Below are positions 1 through 6,720 of a stretch of 11,103 nt of DNA, piece by piece. Below the pieces are notes generated by a model. That model made no database searches and was not told the origin of the DNA. It worked only from the letters and a program-made list of their open reading frames with translations. Source of the stretch: Rhodospirillaceae bacterium (GTDB lineage Bacteria > Pseudomonadota > Alphaproteobacteria > Micavibrionales > UBA2020); assembly GCA_003524565.1 (NCBI GenBank), contig DQGU01000077.1:1-11103 (forward strand). The letters are read 5' to 3'. Position numbers and translations under genes: made by a program. Positions within the stretch are counted from its first letter, which is position 1; every line of letters starts with the position of its first letter.

Positions 1-614
1 GCAATCAAAAACGCCATGACCTGCCCCACCGTCGCACCGCGTTCGTAAAACTTCGCGCCGACCATCAAAATACCGTGGCTGCACAAATCCAGAAGCACGC
101 CCGCGAAGGCCGCACGGAAAATGCCCTGCACCCCGCGGCCGGAGCCGAGGGCGGCCATCACGAAATCGCGCGGCACGCGGCTGAGAAACCCCATGGCCAG
201 AATACCCGCCACGACGCCAACCCACATGACGTTCATCAATTCGTAAACAGCCCGCGAAAAATCCCAGATGAGGCCGCGGGGGCCATGCATCATGCTATGC
301 TCCGCGGGGTTGTCATGCGCCAGTACCGTCATGTTAACCGTGCCCAAAAGCATGCCCACCACATAGGCCGCCACGACAATCAAAAGCCCGCCCCAGAACA
401 AAAGGTCCGCGCGGGGTTTGCCCGTTTCGCCCGTGTCACAGCAAGAGGGTGCGGTTTTCACCTGCGGTGCGCAGCACGAAGACCCTGTTTTCACAGGGGT
501 TTTTATTTGCGTCGCCGCCGGCTTGGCCGCACAGCAGCCTGCCATGGCAGGCGCCGCCTCGGCCGCTGGGACGTGGCAGTTTGCGGAGGGATTTTCGGGT
601 TGACCAGTTTTCAT
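1..614 (-). CDS. Heavy-metal permease, predicted-permease (DUF318/SO_0444-like) family, N-terminal part
   Basis: The gene is cut by the left window edge; 204 residues are visible. It reads from an ATG at 614-612, shortly after an in-frame TAG at 629-627. Residues 1-70 are hydrophilic, with C13 and Cys-Cys pairs at 27-28, 47-48 and 58-59, which look like soft-metal binding sites. Membrane segments follow at about 71-92 and 129-145, and a third lies around 165-186. The stretch DLCSHGILMVGAKFYERG (176-193), followed by GQVMAFLIA, matches the conserved core of predicted permeases that include the Shewanella SO_0444 Cu/Zn efflux protein. The likely role is metal efflux across the inner membrane; the substrate is inferred. 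It is transcribed divergently from the DUF3108 gene, and two dyads in the shared spacer may control it. The family call is fairly sure and the metal specificity is not. Confidence 0.82.
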   Translation of the reverse strand, partial: MKTGQPENPSANCHVPAAEAAPAMAGCCAAKPAATQIKTPVKTGSSCCAPQVKTAPSCCDTGETGKPRADLLFWGGLLIVVAAYVVGMLLGTVNMTVLAHDNPAEHSMMHGPRGLIWDFSRAVYELMNVMWVGVVAGILAMGFLSRVPRDFVMAALGSGRGVQGIFRAAFAGVLLDLCSHGILMVGAKFYERGATVGQVMAFLI

Positions 615-668
615 AAATTTGATAACCTAGCGCCCATTGTTGTTGCCAAACGAGAGACTGGACACTAT

Positions 669-724
669 CTCTTTTCTCTAGGCTAGTATAGCCACAGGCT
701 CTTTTCTTTGGGCTAATATAGCCC
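669..724. promoter_or_regulatory. Two tandem 25-bp units, each with a perfect dyad (candidate operators)
   Basis: Units at 669-693 and 699-723 are identical at 22 of 25 positions and are offset by exactly 30 bp. Each starts with the same pyrimidine tract (CTCTTTTCT) and ends in a palindrome: GGCTAGTATAGCC at 681-693 and GGGCTAATATAGCCC at 710-724. The centres lie 30 bp apart, close to three helical turns, so two dimers would bind the same face. The dyad centres resemble -10 boxes (TATACT and TATATT on the minus strand, TAATAT on the plus strand), but I find no good -35 partner. The position between a metal permease and a divergent gene suggests operators for a metal or repressor-type regulator. 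The regulator is unknown. Confidence 0.55.
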
Positions 725-779
725 CCGATGGGCGGGATGCCACAAAAATGCACCCGATACGCAGCAAAAACGGAAGAAA

Positions 780-1643
780 ATGAACAGATTTCTTTTCAAA
801 TCGCTGATGAGCCTGTCTTTTGCCGCCACGCTGGCGCTGCAAGCCGTGCCTGCGTCTGCGGGCTACGAGAAAGCCAGCCTGCGCTATGAAGTCGAAGCGC
901 CGCAAAAACTCGGCCTCAATTACGATGTTTATGCCGGCGGGTTCAAGGCGCTGGCCGCGACGCTGGCCATGGACCTCGACCCCAAGGCCTACGACATGTC
1001 GCTGACGGCGAAAACGCAGGGCACTATCGGCTCCCTCTTCCCTTGGGAAGCGACCTATGAAACATCCGGCCGCGCAAAAGACGGCGCGCCCGTACCCACG
1101 CTGCACACCGCGCGCAGCAGCTGGAAAAAAGACGAAAAAGTCACCGAAATGCAATTCGCCCCCAACGGCGACGTGCTGAAGACAACCACGCACGAAGACA
1201 ATAAAACCAAGGTTAAAAAAGATTTCGACCCCAAGCTGACGACCGATGCTGTCGATATGCTGACGGGCGCGCTGCAAATGCTGCAACACTCCGGCCAGAC
1301 GTCGAAATGCGAAGGCACCTTTCCGGTGTTTGACGGCAAACGCCGTTTCAACATCACGCTGCACGATGACGGCACCGAAAAGCTGGAGAAAAGCAAATAC
1401 TCCGCTTTCAACGGCGATGCCCTGCGCTGCACGCTGAAGGTCGAACCCGTCGCGGGTTTCAAGAAAAAAGACAAAGAACGCGGCTGGATGGCCGTGCAGG
1501 CGCATACCGAAGCGCGCAAAAAACCGCCGACCTTGTGGCTGGCGCAGATGGAACAGAACGGCCCCATGGTGCCCGTGCGCATGGAAATCGCCAGCGCCTA
1601 CGGCTCGGTCGTCGCCCATCTGACGGGGCTTCAGAACAAGTAA
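780..1643 (+). CDS. Exported DUF3108 domain protein
   Basis: A 287-residue protein with a clear Sec signal peptide: MNRF and K7, a hydrophobic core, then VPASA with cleavage predicted after A27. The mature part carries the DUF3108 signature YDVYAGGFKALAATL near its start. The middle has C177 followed by EGTFPVFDGKRRFNI, a second cysteine at C217, and a C-terminal PVRMEIASAYGSVVAHL. These match alphaproteobacterial DUF3108 proteins, which are predicted periplasmic or outer-membrane-associated beta-rich proteins of unknown function. C177 and C217 could form a disulfide in the periplasm (inference). The ATG at 780 is preceded by CGGAAGA at a suitable distance. The gene stands alone: divergent from the permease and separated from glmU by 153 bases. 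No enzymatic motif is visible. Confidence 0.85.
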   Translation: MNRFLFKSLMSLSFAATLALQAVPASAGYEKASLRYEVEAPQKLGLNYDVYAGGFKALAATLAMDLDPKAYDMSLTAKTQGTIGSLFPWEATYETSGRAKDGAPVPTLHTARSSWKKDEKVTEMQFAPNGDVLKTTTHEDNKTKVKKDFDPKLTTDAVDMLTGALQMLQHSGQTSKCEGTFPVFDGKRRFNITLHDDGTEKLEKSKYSAFNGDALRCTLKVEPVAGFKKKDKERGWMAVQAHTEARKKPPTLWLAQMEQNGPMVPVRMEIASAYGSVVAHLTGLQNK

Positions 1644-1647
1644 GCCA

Positions 1648-1682
1648 AAGGATAGTTCCGCCGCTTTTTATCCTTATTTTAT
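1648..1682 (+). terminator. Possible weak terminator after the DUF3108 gene
   Basis: A perfect 7-bp inverted repeat, AAGGATA (1648-1654) and TATCCTT (1669-1675), encloses a 14-base loop and is followed by the T-rich ATTTTAT. It begins five bases after the stop codon. The stem is AT-rich and the loop long, so it would be a weak intrinsic terminator. A second TATCC at 1680-1684 could pair instead. Confidence 0.35.
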
Positions 1683-1743
1683 CCTGAAAATTCAGGTTTC
1701 AAGCCTGTGGCGGCTATTGTAACCTCCTGCAACAAACTGTGAA

Positions 1744-1772
1744 TTGAAGCGTGATTCCGCCTCTGGTCTATT
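1744..1772 (+). promoter_or_regulatory. Candidate sigma-70-type promoter for the glm operon
   Basis: TTGAAG (1744-1749) and TCTATT (1767-1772) are separated by 17 bases, each matching the consensus at four of six positions. They lie 25 bases upstream of the glmU start codon. The spacer contains a GANTC site (GATTC, 1753-1757), the methylation target of alphaproteobacterial CcrM. The hexamer match is modest, so this is only a candidate. Confidence 0.32.
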
Positions 1773-1796
1773 CAGGGGCGCTTAGGGAGTTTTCCG

Positions 1797-3146
1797 ATGA
1801 CTAAAAAAATCGCCTGTATCATCCTCGCCGCCGGCAAAGGCACACGCATGAAATCCGCGTTGCCCAAACCGCTGCACCCCGTTGCGGGCGCGCCGATGGT
1901 ACAGCATGTGATTGCCGCAGCCGAAGGTTTGAGCCCCGAGCGCATCGTCGTTGTCGTCGGCCCCGACATGCCCGAAATGATTGACGCCGTGCGCCCGCAC
2001 CAAACCGCCGTGCAGCAAACGCAGAACGGCACGGGCGGCGCCGCCCTCGCCGCACGCGAAGCGCTGAAAGATTTCGATGGCGATGTGCTGGTCGTTTTCG
2101 GCGACAGCCCGCTGATTACCACCGCCTCGCTCCAGCGCATGATTGATATCCGCCGCCAGTTTCCGGCCGTCGGGCTGACCTTTTCGGGCATGCGCCCCAA
2201 AGATGCAGGCCGTTATGGCCGCATGGTGCTGGACGATGACGGCACGCTGAAAAAAATCGTCGAATTCAAAGATGCTTCCGCCGAAGAAAAAGCCATCCCC
2301 CTTTGCAACGGCGGCATCGTCGCTGCGGACGGTGCGAAGCTGTTCGGCTGGCTGGCGCAAATTGGCAACGACAACGCGCAGGGCGAATATTATCTGACCG
2401 ACCTGCCCCCGATTGCGCGCAAGGATAACCGCCAGACGCTGGTCGTAGAAATTGACGAGGCAGAACTCGCCGGTGCCAATACCCGCGTCGAGCTGGCCGT
2501 GCTTGAACACGCCATGCAGCAGCGCCTGCGCGAAAAACACATGCTGAACGGCGCAACGCTGACGCACCCTGAAAGCGTATTTTTCTGCGCCGATACCGTC
2601 ATCGGGCAAGACGTCATCATCGGCCCCAACGTGGTTTTCGGCCCGCATGCACGCGTCGCCGACAATGTGGAAATTTTACCCTTCTGCCATATCGAGGGCA
2701 CCGAGATTGCCGAAGGCGCCACCATCGGCCCCTTTGCCCGTTTGCGCCCCGGCTCCCGCATTGGGGAGAATGCAAAAGTCGGCAACTTCGTCGAAACCAA
2801 AAACACCCGCCTTGGCAAGGGTGCAAAGGCAAACCACCTGACCTATCTGGGCGATGCGGACATCGGCGATAAAACCAATATCGGCGCGGGCGTTATCACT
2901 TGCAACTACGATGGTTTCCTCAAATATAAAACCACCGTGGGCGGTGATGCCTTCATCGGCTCCAACACGGCGCTGGTCGCGCCGCTCAACGTGGGCACAG
3001 GCGCGATTATCGGCGCGGGCAGCACGATTACCAAAGACGTGCCGGACAACGCCCTTGGCATCACCCGCGCGCCGCAAATCAACAAAGACGGCTGGGCGCC
3101 CGAATTCCGCCAGAAGAAAATGAAGGAAAAGGCGAAGAAAGGTTAA
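1797..3146 (+). CDS. glmU: Bifunctional GlcNAc-1-P uridyltransferase / GlcN-1-P acetyltransferase
   Basis: A cytoplasmic enzyme that acetylates glucosamine-1-phosphate from acetyl-CoA and then uses UTP to form UDP-GlcNAc, the precursor of peptidoglycan and lipid A. The N-terminal pyrophosphorylase domain shows LAAGKGTRM at 10-18 with K24, the uracil-binding QNGTGG at 76-81 and the metal-site GDSPLI at 102-107 (D103). A left-handed beta-helix of hexapeptide repeats fills about 264-430. It includes KANHLTYLGDADIG with H347 at the place of the acetyltransfer base, and NYDG at 370-373, as in other GlmU proteins. At 449 residues it has normal family length. AGGGAG at 1784-1789 is a good ribosome binding site seven bases before the ATG. 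It is the first gene of a tight run ending with the acetyltransferase at 5855. Confidence 0.97.
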   Translation: MTKKIACIILAAGKGTRMKSALPKPLHPVAGAPMVQHVIAAAEGLSPERIVVVVGPDMPEMIDAVRPHQTAVQQTQNGTGGAALAAREALKDFDGDVLVVFGDSPLITTASLQRMIDIRRQFPAVGLTFSGMRPKDAGRYGRMVLDDDGTLKKIVEFKDASAEEKAIPLCNGGIVAADGAKLFGWLAQIGNDNAQGEYYLTDLPPIARKDNRQTLVVEIDEAELAGANTRVELAVLEHAMQQRLREKHMLNGATLTHPESVFFCADTVIGQDVIIGPNVVFGPHARVADNVEILPFCHIEGTEIAEGATIGPFARLRPGSRIGENAKVGNFVETKNTRLGKGAKANHLTYLGDADIGDKTNIGAGVITCNYDGFLKYKTTVGGDAFIGSNTALVAPLNVGTGAIIGAGSTITKDVPDNALGITRAPQINKDGWAPEFRQKKMKEKAKKG

Positions 3147-3149
3147 AAA

Positions 3150-3443
3150 GTGTCAATTTTTAGCAAGCTTGAAAATTGGCCCCTCAAAATAGCCCCCGTT
3201 GTTCTCTCCGCTCTTTATGCCGCCTACCGACATCTCGCTGGCATATCGGACGAACAACAGGAATTTTCGGGTGGAATTCACCTAATGCTCGCGGAACTAT
3301 TGATTTTAATCGGTGGTTTTTACCTGACTTTTTGCGCGGTAAAAGACACCCTGAACGGCAAACGGAAACAAGCGACGATACAGGCAATCTTATGCCTCCT
3401 GACGTGGTTTTGTTTCGCAACAACAAAAAACATCCCCCTTTGA
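3150..3443 (+). CDS. Small uncharacterised membrane protein between glmU and glmS
   Basis: I do not recognise this 97-residue protein. It starts at a GTG three bases after the glmU stop, with AAAGG (3138-3142) inside the glmU end as ribosome binding site, so its translation is probably coupled to glmU. It stops 19 bases before glmS. Hydrophobic stretches lie at about residues 14-29, 44-63 and 80-92, separated by a basic loop (KRKQ), which suggests two or three membrane helices. There is no signal peptide, metal motif or enzyme motif. The base composition is visibly AT-richer than its neighbours, with codons such as TTA, CTA and ATA that are rare around it. That suggests a later insertion or relaxed selection. 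An overlapping frame (3176-3478) lacks membrane character and runs into glmS, so I prefer this one. Confidence 0.62.
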   Translation: MSIFSKLENWPLKIAPVVLSALYAAYRHLAGISDEQQEFSGGIHLMLAELLILIGGFYLTFCAVKDTLNGKRKQATIQAILCLLTWFCFATTKNIPL

Positions 3444-3462
3444 CGGGAAAGGACAAAAAATT

Positions 3463-5289
3463 ATGTGTGGTATCGTAGGCATTATCAGCAAAGACAAAGA
3501 CGTCGCGCCGCTTCTGGTCGAGGGGCTCAAGCGTCTTGAATACCGCGGCTATGACAGCGCAGGCGTCGCCACGCTGCAAGGCGGCAAGCTGGAGCGCCGC
3601 CGCGCCGAAGGCAAACTTATCCATCTTGCCGAAAAACTTGAAAAACAGCCCCTCGGCGGCAGCATCGGCATCGGCCATACGCGCTGGGCAACCCATGGCG
3701 GCGCGGTCGAGAAAAACGCCCACCCCCATATCACCGACAGCGTGGCCGTCGTGCATAACGGCATTATCGAGAATTATCAGGAATTGAAAGAAGAGCTGGA
3801 AAAATCCCAGTTCCGTTTTGAATCCGACACCGATACCGAAGTCATCGCGCATCTGGTGACCTATTACATCCGTCAGGGCATGACGCCGCAAAACGCGGTG
3901 GATGCTTCGCTGAAACGCCTGCGCGGCGCGTTTTCGCTGGCCATGATTTTCACCGGCCACGAAAACCTGATGATTGGCGCGCGTTTCGGCACGCCGCTGG
4001 CGGTTGGTTTCGGCAAGGGGGAAATGTTCCTTGCGTCCGATTCCTACGCCCTCGCCCCGCTGACCGACAAAATCTGCTTCCTTGAAGACGGCGACCGTAT
4101 CGAGGTCAGCCGCGAAGGCGCGTCCATCCGCGACATGAACGGCGACAAGGTGGAACGTGAAATCCGCGTGACCGCCCAATCCGGCGCGCTGATGGGCAAA
4201 GGCAAATACCGCCATTTCATGCTGAAAGAAATCCACGAACAGCCCGCCGTTATCGGCGAAACGCTGAACACCTTCATCAACCCCGCCACCGGCCACATCA
4301 CCCTGCCCGGGGATATTTCGAACATCGCCAAAGCGCCGCGCGTGACGATTTCCGCCTGCGGCACCGCGTTTTATGCGGGCATGGTCGCCAAATACTGGCT
4401 GGAGCAAATCGCCCGCCTGCCGGTCGAGGCGGATATCGCATCCGAATTCCGCTACCGCGAAGCGCCCATGCCCGAAGGCGGCGCGGCCCTGTTCATTTCC
4501 CAATCCGGCGAAACGCTGGATACGCTGGAGGCGCTGCGTTATTGCAAACGCCAAGGCCAGCAAATCGTATCGGTGCTGAACACTATCGAAAGCACTATCG
4601 AGCGTGAAAGCAACCATGTGCTGCGCACGCTGGCCGGCCCCGAAATCGGCGTTGCTTCGACCAAGGCGTTTACCACGCAGCTGACCACGCTCGCCTGCCT
4701 GACTGTCGCCCTTGCCCGCGCGCGCGGCGCTATCAGCGCGGAGCGTGAAAAGCAGCTGACCGACGCCCTGCGCGAAGCCCCTGCCCGCGTGGCGGAGCTT
4801 CTGGGTCATGACGACAAAATCCAGTCCATGGCCAAGCAAATCGCAGAGGCACGCGATGTGCTTTACCTCGGCCGCGGCACGGCCTACCCCATCGCACTTG
4901 AAGGCGCGCTGAAGCTGAAGGAAATTTCCTACATCCATGCCGAAGGTTACGCCTCTGGCGAAATGAAACACGGCCCCATCGCGCTGATTGACGAAAACGT
5001 GCCTGTTATCGTCGTCGCGCCGTATGACAGTCTGTTCGAAAAATCGGCGTCGAATGCGCAGGAAGTCGTTGCGCGCGGTGGCAAGGTCTTGCTGATTTCC
5101 GACAAACAGGGCATCGCCAAGCTGAAAGACACCGCGACATGGACGATTGAAATCCCGGAGGTTGACCCGTTCGTCGCGCCCATTCTTTATACCATTCCGG
5201 TGCAGCTGCTGGCCTACCACACCGCCGTCATCAAAGGCACGGACGTTGACCAGCCGCGCAACCTTGCGAAAAGCGTGACGGTGGAGTGA
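3463..5289 (+). CDS. glmS: Glutamine-fructose-6-phosphate aminotransferase (isomerizing)
   Basis: Makes glucosamine-6-phosphate from fructose-6-phosphate and glutamine, the entry step of amino-sugar synthesis. The protein begins MCGIVGI, so that after Met removal Cys becomes the N-terminal nucleophile of the class II glutaminase domain (about 2-220). Glutamine-site motifs HTRWATHG (72-79), NGIIENY (99-105) and DTDTE (122-126) are present. Two SIS sugar-isomerase domains follow, with SACGTAFYAG (297-306) and SQSGET (346-351) in the first and LYLGRGTAYPIALEGALKLK starting at 467 in the second. H492 opens HAEGYASGEMKHGP, and the C-terminus NLAKSVTVE is the conserved active-site tail. Its 608 residues are normal length. 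AAAGGA (3448-3453) is the ribosome binding site. It shares an operon with glmU; no glmS ribozyme-like leader fits in the 19-base gap. Confidence 0.97.
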   Translation: MCGIVGIISKDKDVAPLLVEGLKRLEYRGYDSAGVATLQGGKLERRRAEGKLIHLAEKLEKQPLGGSIGIGHTRWATHGGAVEKNAHPHITDSVAVVHNGIIENYQELKEELEKSQFRFESDTDTEVIAHLVTYYIRQGMTPQNAVDASLKRLRGAFSLAMIFTGHENLMIGARFGTPLAVGFGKGEMFLASDSYALAPLTDKICFLEDGDRIEVSREGASIRDMNGDKVEREIRVTAQSGALMGKGKYRHFMLKEIHEQPAVIGETLNTFINPATGHITLPGDISNIAKAPRVTISACGTAFYAGMVAKYWLEQIARLPVEADIASEFRYREAPMPEGGAALFISQSGETLDTLEALRYCKRQGQQIVSVLNTIESTIERESNHVLRTLAGPEIGVASTKAFTTQLTTLACLTVALARARGAISAEREKQLTDALREAPARVAELLGHDDKIQSMAKQIAEARDVLYLGRGTAYPIALEGALKLKEISYIHAEGYASGEMKHGPIALIDENVPVIVVAPYDSLFEKSASNAQEVVARGGKVLLISDKQGIAKLKDTATWTIEIPEVDPFVAPILYTIPVQLLAYHTAVIKGTDVDQPRNLAKSVTVE

Positions 5290-5855
5290 TGCTGCCGCCC
5301 GTCATTGAAACCGCGCGGCTTATCTTGCGGCCTGTCGAGCTATCGGATGCGCCCGCGCATAACAAATGCATGAAGGATTGGGAAATTGTGCGCAATTTCG
5401 CCAAATCTTTCCCGCATCCCTATGCCGATGACGGGTCGGAAAAATTCATCAACCACATCAAGTCGCAAGACAAAGTGGTTTATTGGGCTATCGCGCTCAA
5501 ATCCGCGCCGGATGAAATGATAGGCTCCATCGAACTGCGCCCGCACGCGGAAAAAGGCCAGCGCGCCTTCTGGCTTGCCCGCGCGCATCACAACAACGGC
5601 TATGTGACCGAGGCAGCCACCGCCGTCAACGATTACTGGTTCGATGTCATGGGGCGCGATACGCTGCACATGGAAAACGCGCTTGGCAATATCGCCTCGC
5701 GCCGTATCAAGGAAAAGACGGGCGCGGTTTTTCTGGGCACGCGCGTATCCGAGCACGTTGACCCAGCCCTCGGCCAGAGCGAGGAATGGCTTTTGAAAAA
5801 AGAAGACTGGCACCGTTTCCGCGCACAACAGCGCAGCGCGCAAAAGCCCGCTTAG
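5289..5855 (+). CDS. RimJ/RimL-like GNAT N-acetyltransferase
   Basis: A 188-residue GNAT-fold acetyltransferase. It opens with ETARLILRPVELSDA, the usual start of the Acetyltransf_3 (RimJ/RimL) group. It continues with a strand reading MIGSIELR and an acetyl-CoA loop region HNNGYVTEA (101-109), where the family usually has GKGYATEA. It ends with the NIASRRIKEKTGA helix typical of the C-terminal half. The ATG at 5289 overlaps the glmS TGA by one base (TGATG), so translation is probably coupled; a GTG three bases earlier (5286) is an alternative start. Members of this group acetylate protein N-termini, amines or small molecules, so the substrate cannot be read from sequence. Coupling to glmS invites an amino-sugar role, but that is inference. 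It is the last gene of the glm run. Confidence 0.85.
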   Translation: MLPPVIETARLILRPVELSDAPAHNKCMKDWEIVRNFAKSFPHPYADDGSEKFINHIKSQDKVVYWAIALKSAPDEMIGSIELRPHAEKGQRAFWLARAHHNNGYVTEAATAVNDYWFDVMGRDTLHMENALGNIASRRIKEKTGAVFLGTRVSEHVDPALGQSEEWLLKKEDWHRFRAQQRSAQKPA

Positions 5856-5886
5856 CCATATATTTCAAGCACTTATAGAAATGCAC

Positions 5887-5964
5887 CTGTGCCCTGCCTG
5901 CAACAGGCAAGTGGGAAATCCGCCTGCCGTGCCCCGCCGATATTGCACAGGCACGGCCGCAGGC
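5887..5964 (+). promoter_or_regulatory. Cluster of mutually exclusive inverted repeats in a 166-base spacer
   Basis: Three stems compete in this spacer. TGCCTG (5895-5900) and CAGGCA (5904-5909) form a small hairpin. CCTGTGC (5887-5893) can pair with GCACAGG (5945-5951). GCCTGCCGTGCC (5922-5933) pairs with GGCACG (5950-5955) and GCAGGC (5959-5964) across a three-base bulge. The last two cannot coexist because they share 5950-5951. No T-run follows, so it is not a standard terminator. It could be a leader structure for the membrane-protein gene at 6022, a factor-dependent 3' end for the glm run, or a REP-like element. Confidence 0.4.
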
Positions 5965-6021
5965 CTATAACGCCCGAATATTTAAAATTGAACCGCGCGC
6001 CCGAGTCCGGAGGAGACAGCC

Positions 6022-6717
6022 ATGTTCCTGACAGAAAATAAGTACACCCTGCACCGCTTCTGGTGGATGTGGGCGCCGCTGATTTTGCTGGTCGCTGTCG
6101 CCCTCATCAACCCATATCTGGGCAAGGAACACGCAAGCCCGTGGGTCTATGCGGAAAACGGCATCCTTGAAACCCTGCAATGGATTATCGCGCTTGGCGC
6201 GGCGGGGCTGGGCGCGGCGTGCCTGCGGTATTGCAAGGGAAAACCGTGGCTTGCGCTCTGGGTTGCGCTTGGCATGCTGGGCAGCCTTTATATCGGGCTT
6301 GAGGAAATCAGCTATGGCCAGCATCTTTTCAAATGGGAAACGCCGGAACACTGGCAGGCCATTAACGACCAGGGCGAAACCAACCTGCATAACACCTCCG
6401 CGTGGCTTGACCAGAAACCGCGGCTGCTGCTGCTGATTGGCGTGATTGTGGGCGGGCTTATTCTGCCTTTTGTGCGCCGTTTCCGCCCTGCCGCGCTGCC
6501 TGCGCGTTTTAATGCGATTTACCCGCCGGATGCGCTGTTCTGGACGTCGCTTTGCGCGGTACTGGCGCATGCGGCGAAATGGGCAAAAAAACTGGGGCTG
6601 GCCGAAATATACAACCGCGCCAGTGAAATGAACGAAGTCTTTATGTACTACTTCGTTTTTCTGTATTTACTGTTTTTGCTGGGGGCTTTGCGTACGGCGA
6701 AAAAAGACGCAGCGTAA
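6022..6717 (+). CDS. Uncharacterised multi-pass membrane protein with EEISYGQ...QGETNLHN signature
   Basis: A 231-residue integral membrane protein of unknown function. Hydrophobic segments lie at about 13-32, 46-66, 73-92, 133-151, 170-186 and 206-224, giving five or six helices. Between helices three and four sits a polar, aromatic stretch: EEISYGQHLFKWETPEHW (94-111), followed by QGETNLHN (117-124). I recall similar E-I-S-W-G-Q and Q-G-E-x-N-L-H-N motifs in unannotated bacterial membrane proteins. The charged and amide residues there could form an active or binding site facing one side of the membrane (inference). A second acidic patch, SEMNE (201-205), precedes the last helix. The GGAGGAGA ribosome binding site (6009-6016) is the strongest in the window. 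A GANTC site (6003-6007) lies just upstream. The stop is three bases from that of grxD on the other strand. Confidence 0.75.
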   Translation: MFLTENKYTLHRFWWMWAPLILLVAVALINPYLGKEHASPWVYAENGILETLQWIIALGAAGLGAACLRYCKGKPWLALWVALGMLGSLYIGLEEISYGQHLFKWETPEHWQAINDQGETNLHNTSAWLDQKPRLLLLIGVIVGGLILPFVRRFRPAALPARFNAIYPPDALFWTSLCAVLAHAAKWAKKLGLAEIYNRASEMNEVFMYYFVFLYLLFLLGALRTAKKDAA

Positions 6718-6720
6718 TTT

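Noticed and set aside
75..686. Plus-strand frame of 203 codons at the left edge
   Set aside because: The opposite strand encodes the permease with conserved family motifs running through the edge. The plus frame is His/Arg-rich shadow sequence that extends into the dyad region.
678..1619. Minus-strand frame opposite the DUF3108 gene
   Set aside because: The plus strand has a signal peptide, domain motifs and a ribosome binding site. The minus frame has none and would also run across the shared regulatory spacer.
3444..3462. glmS ribozyme or riboswitch upstream of glmS
   Set aside because: Only 19 bases separate glmS from the preceding gene, and they hold just a ribosome binding site. The ribozyme is typical of Firmicutes.
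3184..5220. Long open frame (678 codons) on the minus strand
   Set aside because: It lies antisense to glmS, which is certain. Its translation has the Arg/Gly/Phe/His-rich, low-complexity look of a GC-rich shadow frame and no family motif.
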